64,000 nt of DNA from Larimichthys crocea (lineage: Eukaryota > Chordata > Actinopteri > Sciaenidae): positions 9,804,038 through 9,868,037 of the forward strand of contig NC_040028.1 of assembly GCF_000972845.2 (NCBI RefSeq). The letters are read 5' to 3'. Below, one piece after another: positions 24,001 through 36,299 of this stretch. Each line of letters opens with the position of its first letter. Positions within the stretch are counted from its first letter, which is position 1. The notes under the pieces were generated by a model, which was not told where the DNA came from, did not search any database, and worked only from the letters and a program-made list of their open reading frames with translations. The position numbers and the translations under genes were made by a program.

Positions 24001-27000
24001 TTGATTGAAAGTACAACCGAAACTAGACCCCCCCGCACAACATCTTTATTCGGAAATGCCAGAGCTCTGTTTGTAGACAGTTTAATTCTTTTTAGTGCCA
24101 TGTTACCAAGCTTAGGTCACCAGGTTAATACACTTCCTAATCAGCAACGTGGGGGATGTCAGGATGGTTTCAGTGTTAGGGCAGGAGGAGTAACATCCTG
24201 GTCTTGGCCTTTGTCCAACAAGAGCTTTATTTTTGGAGTGGTTTAAGTGCAGTGCTGTTTATGTCTTCAGTTAGTTGCTGTTCTTCAACCCGTCTGTTTG
24301 GTTCCTTTGGTTTCCTGACTCGGTGCAATAAACAGGAGCCATTTACAAAACTTTATTTGCGCAGAGAACAGGAATGAGAAAGGGTGTTTTATATGTGTGG
24401 AGTGTGTGTGTTTGTGGCCAGCTTCAGTCATCTTGTAAGAGTCTGTTGAACAATGCTGTGTGCTCTGTCAGTAAACCTCCCCCGGGGAGTTTTTATGGCA
24501 GGTTCCTCCTACAAGAGGATATCTCCTAGCTGGAGAAGATTGCCCTGCTTTGGAAAAAGTGTGAATAGCTGTACCTTTAACATTCTAGGCATGAACTTGT
24601 AAAGCTGTGACATGGCTTGACTTTTAATTTGAAACCATATGTCTGTTTTCTGCACTGGCAGCAGTTCTCCACACACGCACGTCCAGCTGTTTTCATTTTT
24701 CAGTATGTTTGTAATTTTAAAACATACTGCGTGGGAGTATTTTGTGAACGGATACATGTTGGAAAGTTTCAGTACATGACACACCCAGCAGCACTAATGC
24801 CTCCACACGAGCCAAGAAACACCATTCAGAAAGGAGAATTCATAACCTCAGAACTGCATGCCGGGGCTGGCCTTTTATTCAACTAGGATTTGGCCTTTGA
24901 AAAAAAAATCTGTGGGTTTCTAAGACCTCACATTTTATTCAGCAATGTTAATGCCTTCATGGAAAACAATATGTATGTAAATGTAGTTTATGAACAGGTA
25001 CCTTTCTCCTGTCCTCTCCTCCTGACTCGCCTATTGCTCGGCAAATATTCCAGGAATTTTCTCATTATACAGTTGGAAAGAGCTGCAGGGCTGCCAGGTC
25101 TGGTCATTGTCTCTAAAGGAAAGAGAGCGCCTACTCCTTTACAAACCTTTCGCGAAACTCGGCTCGAAAAGCAGCTGTTAGCCAGTCATGGGCCTCATTT
25201 TTTAATTTGTCCTCCTTCATGTTAAGCACAGGCTGGGTATAGCTGTAATCAGGCAAGCGAAACATTTTGTGTATTTGAAGTAACGGGCTAAAAGGAACGA
25301 CCTCATGATATCAAAGGGTATCGTCAAATGCTCTGTGAGTAGCTGCTCGCTGACTGGCTTAACCTTTCTCTGTCCTGCATTACAGTGTGTGAGGCCGGGG
25401 GAGTCCCCCCCCCCCCCGTCCCCTCTGCTCTAGCCAAGGTCCAAGAGCACTGCCATAGCAACTATTGCCCTGCTGCCCAGCCAACCACACACACACAGAA
25501 GTTAAATGCTAACCGAACAGGCTAGTGCCATGGAAACATACTACAGATACACACCACACAAATCAACTGTGTTTTATACTGTGGCCTAGATAAGCTTTTG
25601 TGTCCCCCCCCTCCCCAAGCTAAACAATTTACACATGGCAACATGGCTGTGTAAAGTGGGTCATACAACGACAGTGCCACAGTATAAATGTGTAAATGTT
25701 TTGTTTTGTCCGTGTCCTCCTCCCTTTTTTATGTCGATTTGGAAACGACCAGGCTCGGTTTTTATGACTGCGTCCAATATCTTGAGATTTTTGCCACATT
25801 CACGTGCAAATTCCAAACCGCTTGGGGTGATCTTCTTGTGAGATCATATAAGTGTTTTAAAGTCTTGGACCAGAAGTCAATACAGTGCTGTAATACCAGT
25901 CTACATGGGTGTAACTGTTGTTCTCTATCATCCGTCACCCCTGCCCCTCCTGCCAGCAGCAGCAGCAGCAGCAGCAGCAGCTGTGAGAGGCGGTGGCTAG
26001 AAGAGAGAGCGGAGCTGGGCAGCAGATGGAGTTGGTTGCAGCTGCGTCTGGCCAAACTGGAGGGGCGGATTCAACAACTAGTCGAGCTCCACAAGCACAT
26101 CCGCTCTACCAAGGTAAGACAAAAGTCCACTGTAGCCACCTCAGTGAAGGGCAGTTGACATTTAAAGTAAGAGGCAGCAATAAAGGGCATTTAATCAGGC
26201 AGTTGAAAATGTAAAAATGTGGTCTCCCTCAACCTTTATCCTTGTAAATAATAAATCCTTGAACTGGATCCTGTAAAAGGTGGGTGAGGGTAACTCATGT
26301 TATCTGTGTGTGTGTGGGCGTGTGTGTGTGTGTCTAAGGGCGGTGTGGTGCTTGCTGAGTCCCAGCCACTGACAGACAGACAGATTCAGCAGACCCTGCT
26401 GCGAGAGATGGCGGGGTTATCCTGCACAGCCTCGGATGCTGACACCGAACACTGCAGCCCCACGCGCCTCCTGCACAACATAGAGAGACAGGTAGGAGGG
26501 AGGATCTAGTACACACACACACACACACACACACTCTATAATACCAGGTGTATGTGAGGAGTTATGAATCAAGAGGAATAGTAATCTCCAAATTAATACA
26601 TGTCAGGAGAATATCCTTTTAAGTCTGTTAGCTTATCAGTCTGGTGTGTAGAAAAACGCAGGAGGTTACGTGTCTGTAATGTTATATGTTAAATATTCCA
26701 CTGCCAAGTTTAAAGGATTAAACAAATTAATTATGGTATGCATGCTGTTCCTGTGTGTTATTATGCTAAATTCATGCTGCTTTATGAAGCCTGCGGGTAT
26801 TTAATCAACTCATAGGGAAAGACCTTATTTAGTCTTCCAGATGAGGGGTGAGATGATGCTGAGATTCATCTGTTAATCTAACACGGCACAGACTGTGCTA
26901 ATGGCAATGAAAGCTGTGCTGAGAGGTGCATGCAATGCGTGTTGTGCTTTTAAAAAATGTTTATATATTTAGCTTTACACTGTATTTATAGTAGACAAAC

Positions 27001-30000
27001 ATTTGATGCAGATATGAGCTGTTCAAAATCAGCGCTTTGTATCTGTGTGGGCACATTTGAGCCATGTGAAGCAACCGAATGAATCTCAGTTATCAGTTAT
27101 TTGTGAACAGCCAATCATAAGAAACAAAAGAATAAAGAAGAGCAGAGACTCACATGTATCCATATGTATGGTGTCTTTATTGCAGAGTGCTCAGCTCAGC
27201 CAGATTGTCAACAGTCTGATACCCCCTCTCAGCTTTTCACCGCTATCAAAACAACCACAAACCTGGAAGGGCAAGAGGGCCTTTACAAGGTAGACACACA
27301 TACAAACACACAAATTTGTCACACCTACAAGATGATTTTCTGCACCCGAGTTGCCGTGAAATGAAAGAGTTCTAAATAGATTTAATAGATGCCAGTTTGT
27401 ACAAGTAAGTTAAGCAAACATTTTAGCTGTGTGTGCAATAAAATACAAAACAGAGAAACTTGGACTGATGAAGGTTTGTCCATTGTCCCGTTTAGACCTA
27501 AAGGCTAAGGTATCAAGGTTGAAAGCATGCTCCCTGTTTGTAATGTAACCCTGTGAAACAGCCTGGTCGACCCCCACCATCTGGCCCGACTTGAATCATC
27601 CCTTCATGTCTTTCCTTCCTGCTGCCTTTTTAACTCTCTCCATCTGGCTGTGAAGATAAAAGCCACGTGATTTGAAAAAAACAACAAACATTCTGCTTGT
27701 TTATGAATGTACCAACAGGACCAACAAAACCTTGAAAATGTAGCTTTTTTAGTACTTGTGATCTTAGCATGAATCATATCCCTGACATTTCCATAACCTC
27801 ATCTGATCTTGTGCCCACAGTGGTCAGAGAGGAGATGATGCCTTTGTGCCTGGGAAGAGAAGGAGACTGGGGACAAAGAGGCTTTTCAAAGCTGATCTGT
27901 CATGCGTGTGTGCTCGAACCCGACCCCTAGTCACCTACCACAAGCCCAAACTGTTTACTTTCAGCACCAACAACCCCAGCAGTCCACGGGTAAATCACAT
28001 GCAGTCTCCTCTATTTTCTGTCTGTCCATCTGAACCCTTTACACAACTGTCAAAACATGCTTAATTATGGGACTATTAACTGTTTAATTTGCAATGCATC
28101 CATTTAGTATTGTTACTCATTTACGCCTCTTATCTTAATTCCCCTGCTTTCTCTCTGCTTCTAAAAAAAAATCAGTTCCCCCACTGGGACATATTAGTGC
28201 CTGTTCATTAGTGCTGCCCATGTGCCTGTGCAGTGTAAGTGCAAAAATACAGTAGTGGCATTTGCATTTCCCCCCTCTCTGTTCTGAGCATGTGACAGTA
28301 AAGGCAGTAATGCACTTACATTACTATATTGCTGCCCAAATTTATGTAATTACAAAGCACGATTTATAAAACTCTAGACCCATTTTGGATTTTTTTACAA
28401 TGCTTGAAAGGCTGATGAAACATATTCATGAATTTATTAAAAATATTATAATAATATTCATATATTCATGTCAAATGCAGCTTTACAGCAGGTGCTCTTA
28501 GTCAGACATCAGTGGTTGAATGTCATCACTAAAATAGTACCTCAGATTAAACAGGGATTATTGTTTAAAGCTGGACACCAGATTTTAATTAAACAGTAGT
28601 TTCTTTTGGATTTGCTTCAAATAAACAAGTGCATGTGGTTATTTTAACGCTCTAGCCTTTATTTAGCCAGGGGACATTACACATACACAATGCTATGTTC
28701 ATAACTATCAGTAAAATCAGCGGGCTTAGACTCTCACAGTTCTAGTAAAAGGAAATCAGACAGGATCATTGTACAACTGTTTACAGTTTTGTCATTTTAG
28801 TTGTGTATTCATGTTTTTGTGATGTCTTTACTTATAGCTGCACTAATCAGTATTTTATGGTAACAATGGATCATCACTTGATGTATTCGCGACAATCCTA
28901 CAGTGAATTCTCAACCAACTCTGCAATGCCGAAAATCTCTACAGAGAATTTAATCACCTTCTACCTCATTCTTTTAGTTTTCCTGACAGCAAACTGTCAA
29001 ACAGCACGTTACCCACCCAGCACTGGCAGACATACAAAATAAGCAGCCTGCTGGTGAACACCGTGGAGCATTTACCTGCTGAAGAGCCAGATATTTTTAA
29101 TTGGCCATTGATGGAGACTAAAAGAGAGTTTAGAAAACAAGGGGGAACTATTTGTCAGGACAGGTGGTCAGAAAAGATGACCTCATATGAATGTTTAAGT
29201 TGTCCTGTGGCTTCTGAAGGTGTAAATATTTAACTGATTGCCAACATGTGTTCACCATTGGATGAACACATGTTGTTCCAACATTTCCTACGTTTTCCTG
29301 AACACTGCTATTTTAGCATCGAGTCCAGAGTAATTGAAGCCAATATAACAAGAAGCAGAACCAAACCACCGCCGCTGTGATATTGCCAGATGACAAAGAA
29401 AGCCCTTTAACGACTTAATGATTTTAATCAGTGTGCTTAAGCAGCTTTCTTAAACCCTGACTCACACTCTAACTCCAGGAGAAAGCCAAGTTAATATTGT
29501 AGCTAAAGAAACTCTACTGACTGTTAAGCATAATGTGAAAAATAACTTTCTCTCTTATTGTCTCCCTCTCTCTTTTGTGCATCAGGACTCTGGGAACTCC
29601 ATGTCTACACTATCGTCTTCCTGTTCATGTTGTTCATCTTTTGATCCTGTAGTCCTGTGCTCTGATCCAGACTGCAGCTCCAGTCAGGCTGTGTCCTCCA
29701 GGACCTCCAGCTCCACACCTCACCGTGTGTTGTCTCTTTCATTTGGTAGGGGGAAACATTAACATAGTTACATAACATGGCTAGTGTAATCTTTAGTACA
29801 CTAAACATTTTTTGTTTTGGGAGAAATTTGTCATTTCTGAAAGATTTAGTTCACAACAAGTATTTCTTAGATTTATATCTGACATACACTATTTTGAGAT
29901 ACAACTGGCCATGTTGGGTTATCTGCTAGTAGCACATCAGACGAGCCATTACAATGTTAGAAGTATGGAGACAGCAAAGGAGGAGACACGAAGGAGGCAG

Positions 30001-33000
30001 TTTGAAATCGATGAAGACGTCACTCCTCTACCACTCTGATTTCCTGTCAGTTTGAATGATCTTATTCTCCTTTTGTCAATAGCAGAAAAAGAAGACAGTC
30101 TGTCAAGTACTGTAAACATCACCTAAAATAATAGCCCGGCTCATGGCAACAAAGCTCTTATCATAGCTGATGGTAGCTAAAATAGAATGAGATTATGTAA
30201 ACAGTCAGAGCAAGCAGGAGAGGGAAAATATGGGCAGCTGACATGGAGAATAATGACGAATGACGTAACTTAATTAATAGTTAACTGTGGTGGTGTTTGT
30301 ACAGTGTAAGAATACAGAGCTCAGCACAGTGCACCACACATGATGTACTGTATTATAGACATAAAAGGCATCATTCCATTAAATCCTCTCTGTTGTTCTT
30401 TCATAACATCTGACTCTCCCGATTTCTGTTTGAAACTGGCAACTGGAACAAAATGAGTTATTTTGTTTTTCCATGGAAAACAATAGATGTTGTAGCTTTG
30501 ACACTGTTGCAGTCGATTGCATGCTTACATTGATGTTATATGTTAAAGCCATTTTAATATAGAAATTGTAGATTGCTCAATTGTTTATGACAACTTGCCT
30601 TAAAATTGTGTCCTTTTCTTCTAGACACTTCACCGGCCCATCGCTTAAAGAGGGCCCTGGCCAGAGAACAATGGTTCCAAAAGCCTTTGGTTGTTAATAT
30701 CCAACCATACAGTCCAGCACACTACAACAGACGCAGCTCCACGCCACTGCACAAGAGTAAGATCCTGCCCTTTGCCAGTATTGATTACATACTCCGTTCT
30801 GTTCTCTGGTGCTCTCCTCTCTTACGTTCTGCTTAAGCTGAGTTCATGCTACAGGATTATTAGTCTGATTTTACACTTATTTTCGGAGCTCACCAACAAA
30901 AGCACTCATGCCGATCGCTGCTTGATTTCTTTGGGTGAACTGTTCGACGAGGCAGGCCAAGAGCTCGCCAATGCCTCACAGATCAGATGCACTAAAGAGA
31001 TCAAGTAGGGAGCCATACAACGAGTCAATGAAAGCAAGAATTCATACTCCTCTGCTGTAATTCACAGTCACTGTCTCACAATAATATAGTTTCTATGAGA
31101 ATACATTGGTTTGTACACAGACTTTTCAGTATTTGTAACCTTGTCCTTATTGAACCTCAATAGGAGCAGGCAGCCGTACATTTTTATTGCAGAGATGTTT
31201 AACCTTCAACTCTCTCTCCAAAGCAGACAACAGAAAGTCGTCATGTAGCGTTTTCTCTGTGTGTACTTTTCCTTAGAACATCGTTGTATCATGTAGCACC
31301 TTCCTGAACCAACATGTTTAGGTGCTGCTTGCGAGCAGCAACTGTAACATGCTGTGTTGACGCCATACTCAACAGGAAGGCAGAAGTGCTATTAAAAAGA
31401 CCGCACCTGCATTCTTCTTGTTGTTATTCATTCAGTCGACGGGAGCCCTCGCTGGCTTATGATTCACTCGTCTTTGCTGTCGTGCTGCGGGGGAGTCTGT
31501 TTTTGAAGTCCATGCTAATTTAATGTTAATTTAAAGTCAACACTTGTTGCTGCAGTTTACCACTATAAACCTTTCAGAATTACTAAGCTACATTACTGGT
31601 GGTGCTTTGGTCCCACCAGCACAGAATAATATGAAGAATTCTGTTCTTAACTTTGTTTTTTATTATTCCATTTTAATTTAAATATGTGAATATCAGTTAT
31701 ATTGGCAAAATATTTGACTCTTAATGGATCTACAGACCTTTTTATTTGACATTGTCTCTAAATTGTTTCTGAACAATTATAATTAACTGACAATTCATCT
31801 TGCATAGACAATTCTCCATTTGGTTGTATTCGGTGAAAGGCAACAATGCCACTGTGAAAAAAATGGCTGCTTCAGAGTCAACCGCTGTGTCTGTTTGTTA
31901 TCTCCCTGTGTACCATCATAAAAGGCCCCTAGCATGCCAGATACCCCACTGGGTCTGTATGAGGCTTCCATGCTGAGCAGGAAAAAGACATGAAATCATT
32001 TGGTATTGCACCAGTGCCAACACGTGTCCTTGTATCATTCCCTTCTGCACCTACTTGCATATTGTACCTAGTCATACCTCTTGCTTCCTTCCTTCCTTCC
32101 TTTCAGTTGTCTCCATTGTAGATTGATAATCCAAAACAATCAATGATTGTTTGATTTTAGAATTTGTGTTAAATTCAACGGGGAGGTAAAAAGAGACAAG
32201 AAGTAATGTGGTATAAATAAAAGGAGACAGCAGAGGAGGAGGAGACACAAAGGAGGCAGACTGGAAATAGATGAAGACGTCACTCACCCACCACTCTGTT
32301 GATTTCCTGTCAGCTTGAATGATCTTATTCTCCTTTTGTCAATAGAAGAAGAAGATGACAGTCTGTCAAGTCCTTAAATAACAGCTTAGCACGTGTTTTT
32401 TTAACCTCTTATCACAGCTAAAATAGAAAGATTCTGTAAACAGTCAGAGAATAATGATCAACAAAATGATTTCATGAATAGGTAGCTGTTTGTACTGTAT
32501 AAGAATAGAGAGCATTGGCACTACAGCACAATGATGTAATGCATTGTGGATTTAAGAAGTGTCTAATACAAATGATTTCATCATTTTTCACCCAGTTAAG
32601 CAAAAAGATTTTTAGCATTTGTATTGCAGCTTATCTGCACTGTCCTTACCTAAAACAAAGCTGCTGGCGTGATGTGAGCATGGATCAGAAACCTGAGAGG
32701 CAGTCAACTGCCAAAATAATGGGACTAATGGTTAAGGATTAGCTTTTGTACACTTCAACAAAAGCGTAAAATCCCAGAGGAACTGAAGGGTAGATTGGAA
32801 TGAAAGGAATTTTCTGCACTGTATTAACTCAGTTTTTTGTGTGCCTTCATGTGTGTGTGTGTGTGTGTGTCATTGCAGGTCACAAGTACAAGCAGCATGC
32901 AAGGCATAAAAGCAAAGTTATGGGTCTGTCGCCAATTGGGACGACAGGCTCTGCTCAGAGTCAGCACAGGAGAGCCAATGAGAGGAAGAGGAAGAGAAGG

Positions 33001-36000
33001 CACATTCACAGGCTGATAGAAGGTGTGTGTACACAAGTGTGTGTTCACAGCTTTACAGTAAATCTGTGATTAAATGGCTACAATTAAGACTTTTGAGGAC
33101 TGGTAAACACAGCCATCCTTAAATTATATTCAGTTTATGAAAAATTGAATATAGCCTCCACTCCAGTAGTAATTACAGGTGTAACATATGTGTGTGTGTT
33201 ATACCCAGATGAGGAAGATGTTCTGTACCAGCTCTGTGACACAGAGGACAGTTCAGATGAAGTTCTGGAAGAGAGCTACACACAGGTTACACGCAAGCAG
33301 GCCTCACAGGTAACACACACAACTTGTACAGAACTTCCATTGATACACAGTAATGCCCAAACCCCTAACCCTTACTAAACCTCACCAAACCTAAACCTCC
33401 TTTTGGTGACTGAACTGCCCTGAAGGTGCCGTCCAAATAGCAAAAACAATGTCAAAAAGGCTAATTGAAGCACAAGCCTAGAATACATATTTTTTTGCCG
33501 TTTGATTTTTGCACCAGGCATCATTGACGTCGTTGACTTTGTGTGTTTGTTATGTTACGTGAGTGACATACAGGCAGGGACAACAGAGACAAGTGTTGAA
33601 CACTCACCATCGTATCTGTGTTTTCTTTTTGGGATCACAGGGTTCGGTAGTCGACCAAAGTAAAATAAGTGAAATGATAAATCAAATCAAAAAGTCTTTT
33701 GAATGTGTAAACATTGAATTGTTGGTGTGCCAGGTTGCTCTTATTTCAACTTGGGCCATGTTTCATTTCTAGGGCTTTGTTCGCAAACGCCAGGGAGAGA
33801 GTGTGTACAACATTAACAACGTTGTCATCCCCATGTCAGCGGCTAAAGTGGAAAAGCTGCAGTACAAAGACATCCTGACACCCAGGTATGGGACATAATG
33901 GCCTCATGGACTAACCGTGCGTAACATTTTCTGTGGGTTCTCAAGGTCCCAAAAAAATGAATCATAATGTCTTAATCTCCTTAAAAGTGCTTCAGTTCTG
34001 TTGATTCAATTCTGTTCAATTTCTGGTGCAACCAAAATGTTAACAACTGTAATTAAACATTATTAAGGTTAACTAACCCTAAACAATCCTAAGCTGTGCA
34101 CCGTCATTGTCTATCACATCAATAAGGGTATTTCTTTGCAGTTGGCGAGTGGTTGACACATCACCTCAGATGAACAGGAAGGCAGAGACGGTAGAGGATA
34201 ATGAAGAGCAGGTAATAATTTCCCTTTCCCTTTTATTATTTTTGTAAAGAAAATATCTTCATTAGTGTGTCTGTGTTTCAGTTAGAGGATCTCACTGATG
34301 AAGTCTTTGCCCAGAGACACTTGGCCTTAGAGCAGAGGGAGAAATTGCGCTGGGGTTCGTGGGGAAAAAGAAAATGCTGCAGGCGTCCTCAAAGGTGGAA
34401 ACTCCCACGCACACATACACACACACAGGCTGACAGATGTAACTGTTTCATTTGAATATTGTTACATCAGTTGGTACCAAAATGCTAGGTTTACATGTGT
34501 CAGGTGGGTTGGAGAGAATACGTTTTCAAACATTTGAAATGTCAGGCAGTGTCATATTTCACGCTTTTATCCAAAGTTGATAAAGGAGTGACTCATTTGA
34601 CACCCTAAATCCTGAACTCACTGTCTGTGCTGACTGTGCATTGCACTTATTTGTGCTGACTTCGTTTGTTGGTCTCTGTGCATGTCAGTACAGCCTGTGA
34701 GAAAGTAGAGTGGAGTGTTAAGAAATTTCCCAGTGAAGTTTCATGAGGTATGTTTGTTTTTTTTTTACTCCAGATCTGGCAGTAGGTTGTCAGGCAGTGG
34801 GGGCGTGTTGTGCACATCAGGAGAGGAGAGCTCTGTGGAGTTGAGTTGTGCTCAGCTGGATACTGATGAACAGCAAAGCTCAGAGGAGTGGCTGGTAAGA
34901 TCAAAAACACCACAGCTGATACCCCAAATCCCTGAAACAAACTCTTGAGTATCTGAGTATGATGATCCAGAACCAACAGGACGGAAGTTTCGATTAGCTG
35001 TTTTATATTATATCTGCGTTTATGGCCACATGTCACGTTGTAATAGTATGCATATGATTTTTAAAAAGAAATATAAAGCAATAATCAGTAGTACAGATGA
35101 TCATTTTGCACTTTAACTGCTAAATTTGACCAAAAGGATATTTTCTGTAACATTCCAGTCAAAGATAAGTGTTATGTGTTATTTGTGCTTCACAAGAAAG
35201 AGGAAGAGTGTAGAGTGGCAAGAATGGCAGAGACTAATCAATACTCTTTCCCAGTCATATTGTGTGAATTATAAAGCTGAGCTAGATCCTTCAGAGCCTA
35301 CACAGATACTTTTCTCCACTCTGCCCCATTTGCATGATTGCTCTGCACCACTTCGCTTTGATTGGAGAAGGAATGAGTTGCCACTAAAGCAGACCGTCCT
35401 AATCAACCTTCTCCACACCACAAACGTATCCTACTTCACTGCTTCGCACTTCTTATGCACTCCAGCATCCATACAAACCCTGATTAAAGCACAGCCTTTG
35501 ATTTTTCTTATTTTATTTTAAACAGGCGTAAGAGTCATGCACACTTTGGGTGCTATTTAAATTCAGTGACGAGACTGATATGGAAGAGCAGCTATCAGGG
35601 GTTTGGACATCATTTCACAATTTATGGGTTACACACTGTATGAGGTTTATGAAATTTGAAGCAAATTTAAGGCTCATTGTGTATTGTTCCTCTATACTCT
35701 GTACTCAAGGACACAACCATCAGGATGCTGCAAGACAACTTTTATTGTTCTTCACCCCTTTTAGGTATCACCCCCTTTTCTACAGTGCGCCACCTCTGGC
35801 ATAACCCGCCATTACACATTGCATAATTAATTTATTGATAAATGTGTTAAATGATCATCTTTGTGTCTATAGAAAGCGACAGTGATATGTACTAAACTCT
35901 AAAACATGCCAAACATTCACTTACACTATATACCCTCTGTCCTCCAGCAGCCTCAGACACCATGGGAGCAACGGGTGTTTCCTTTGGTTGAGGATGACGA

Positions 36001-36163
36001 AGAAGCCCTGTTCCACGGTGACCTACAAAAGGTTCCAGAGTGGTCAGAGTGTAGCTCTGCCTCCACCACATCAAGGAACTCCAACTCCCATCTCTCACCA
36101 GCTCTGTCGTCTGGTGCTACAGTGCCGTCTGGTGGACAAAGCACAACACTCGATGGCAGCTGA
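21052..36163 (+). CDS. kansl1l: KAT8 regulatory NSL complex subunit 1-like protein
   Basis: KANSL1L is the paralogue of KANSL1, the scaffold that holds the KAT8 (MOF) histone acetyltransferase in the NSL complex in the nucleus. Coding exons: 21052-22118, 25957-26113, 26339-26491, 27186-27289, 27821-27989, 29586-29745, 30625-30756, 32879-33022, 33209-33309, 33773-33885, 34142-34211, 34282-34394, 34774-34894 and 35948-36163. They total 2820 nt, an exact multiple of three (939 aa plus stop), all with GT/AG borders. Recognisable parts are MAPALT at the start, a coiled-coil [10 protein letters not shown] near residue 240, [26 protein letters not shown], and the PEHE domain ([12 protein letters not shown] to LTPSWRVVD). 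GSRW, the SAQL segment and the EVFAQRH stretch resemble KANSL1L more than KANSL1. The length is near that of human KANSL1L (about 990 aa). Confidence 0.92.
25957..26113 (+). other. kansl1l: kansl1l exon beginning in a CAG repeat, WD-repeat-partner helix
   Basis: The acceptor 'cctcctgccag' runs straight into eight further CAG units (25957-25980), which encode a Ser run before [20 protein letters not shown]. The segment after the serines is one of the most conserved in the KANSL1 family. In the paralogue KANSL1, the region around it helps bind WDR5 and other subunits (inference). The CAG array makes several alternative AG acceptors possible. Confidence 0.8.
29968..30360 (+). repeat. Intronic dispersed repeat, copy 1
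   Basis: Shares many blocks in the same order with 32217-32565, for example 'gaatgatcttattctcctt', 'cagtctgtcaagt', 'taaacagtcagag' and 'gagaataatga'. It lies in the kansl1l intron between 29745 and 30625. It has no coding content and the family is unknown to me. Confidence 0.75.
32217..32565 (+). repeat. Intronic dispersed repeat, copy 2
   Basis: Direct-orientation relative of 29968-30360 in the next kansl1l intron (30757-32878), diverged by substitutions and small indels. It is either two insertions of one short element or an old local duplication spanning the exon at 30625. Confidence 0.75.
33773..34394 (+). other. kansl1l: kansl1l exons for the PEHE domain
   Basis: Exons 33773-33885, 34142-34211 and 34282-34394 encode the PEHE domain, the part that binds the KAT8/MOF acetyltransferase in KANSL1 and in fly NSL1 and MSL1. 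Visible hallmarks are [29 protein letters not shown] and a final [20 protein letters not shown]. All junctions keep frame (phases 2, 0 and 2). This is the strongest evidence for the family. Confidence 0.9.
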
Positions 36164-36284
36164 GAGGGCAGTGCCTTACTTTTTTAACATGTAAGCAGTG
36201 AATTGCAGTGAATTCCCTCTTTAGTAGTATGCTAATATGGGTAGTGATTACTAATGCTTGTAGCACAAGATTCTTAATTTGTTT

Positions 36285-36290
36285 AATAAA
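36285..36290 (+). terminator. Candidate kansl1l poly(A) signal
   Basis: AATAAA lies 122 bases after the kansl1l stop codon. An alternative ATTAAA lies near 36965. Either could end the transcript. Confidence 0.5.
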
Positions 36291-36299
36291 ATAGTTTTC

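Noticed and set aside
25688..25956. Upstream extension of the frame into the kansl1l CAG exon
   Set aside because: It is intronic: a pyrimidine-rich acceptor at 25956 joins in phase with the donor at 22118, and the extension has no family similarity.
33563..33772. Extra kansl1l exon around 33650
   Set aside because: The AG at 33641 is followed by sequence with no family match, while 33309 joins 33773 in phase and restores the conserved PEHE start.
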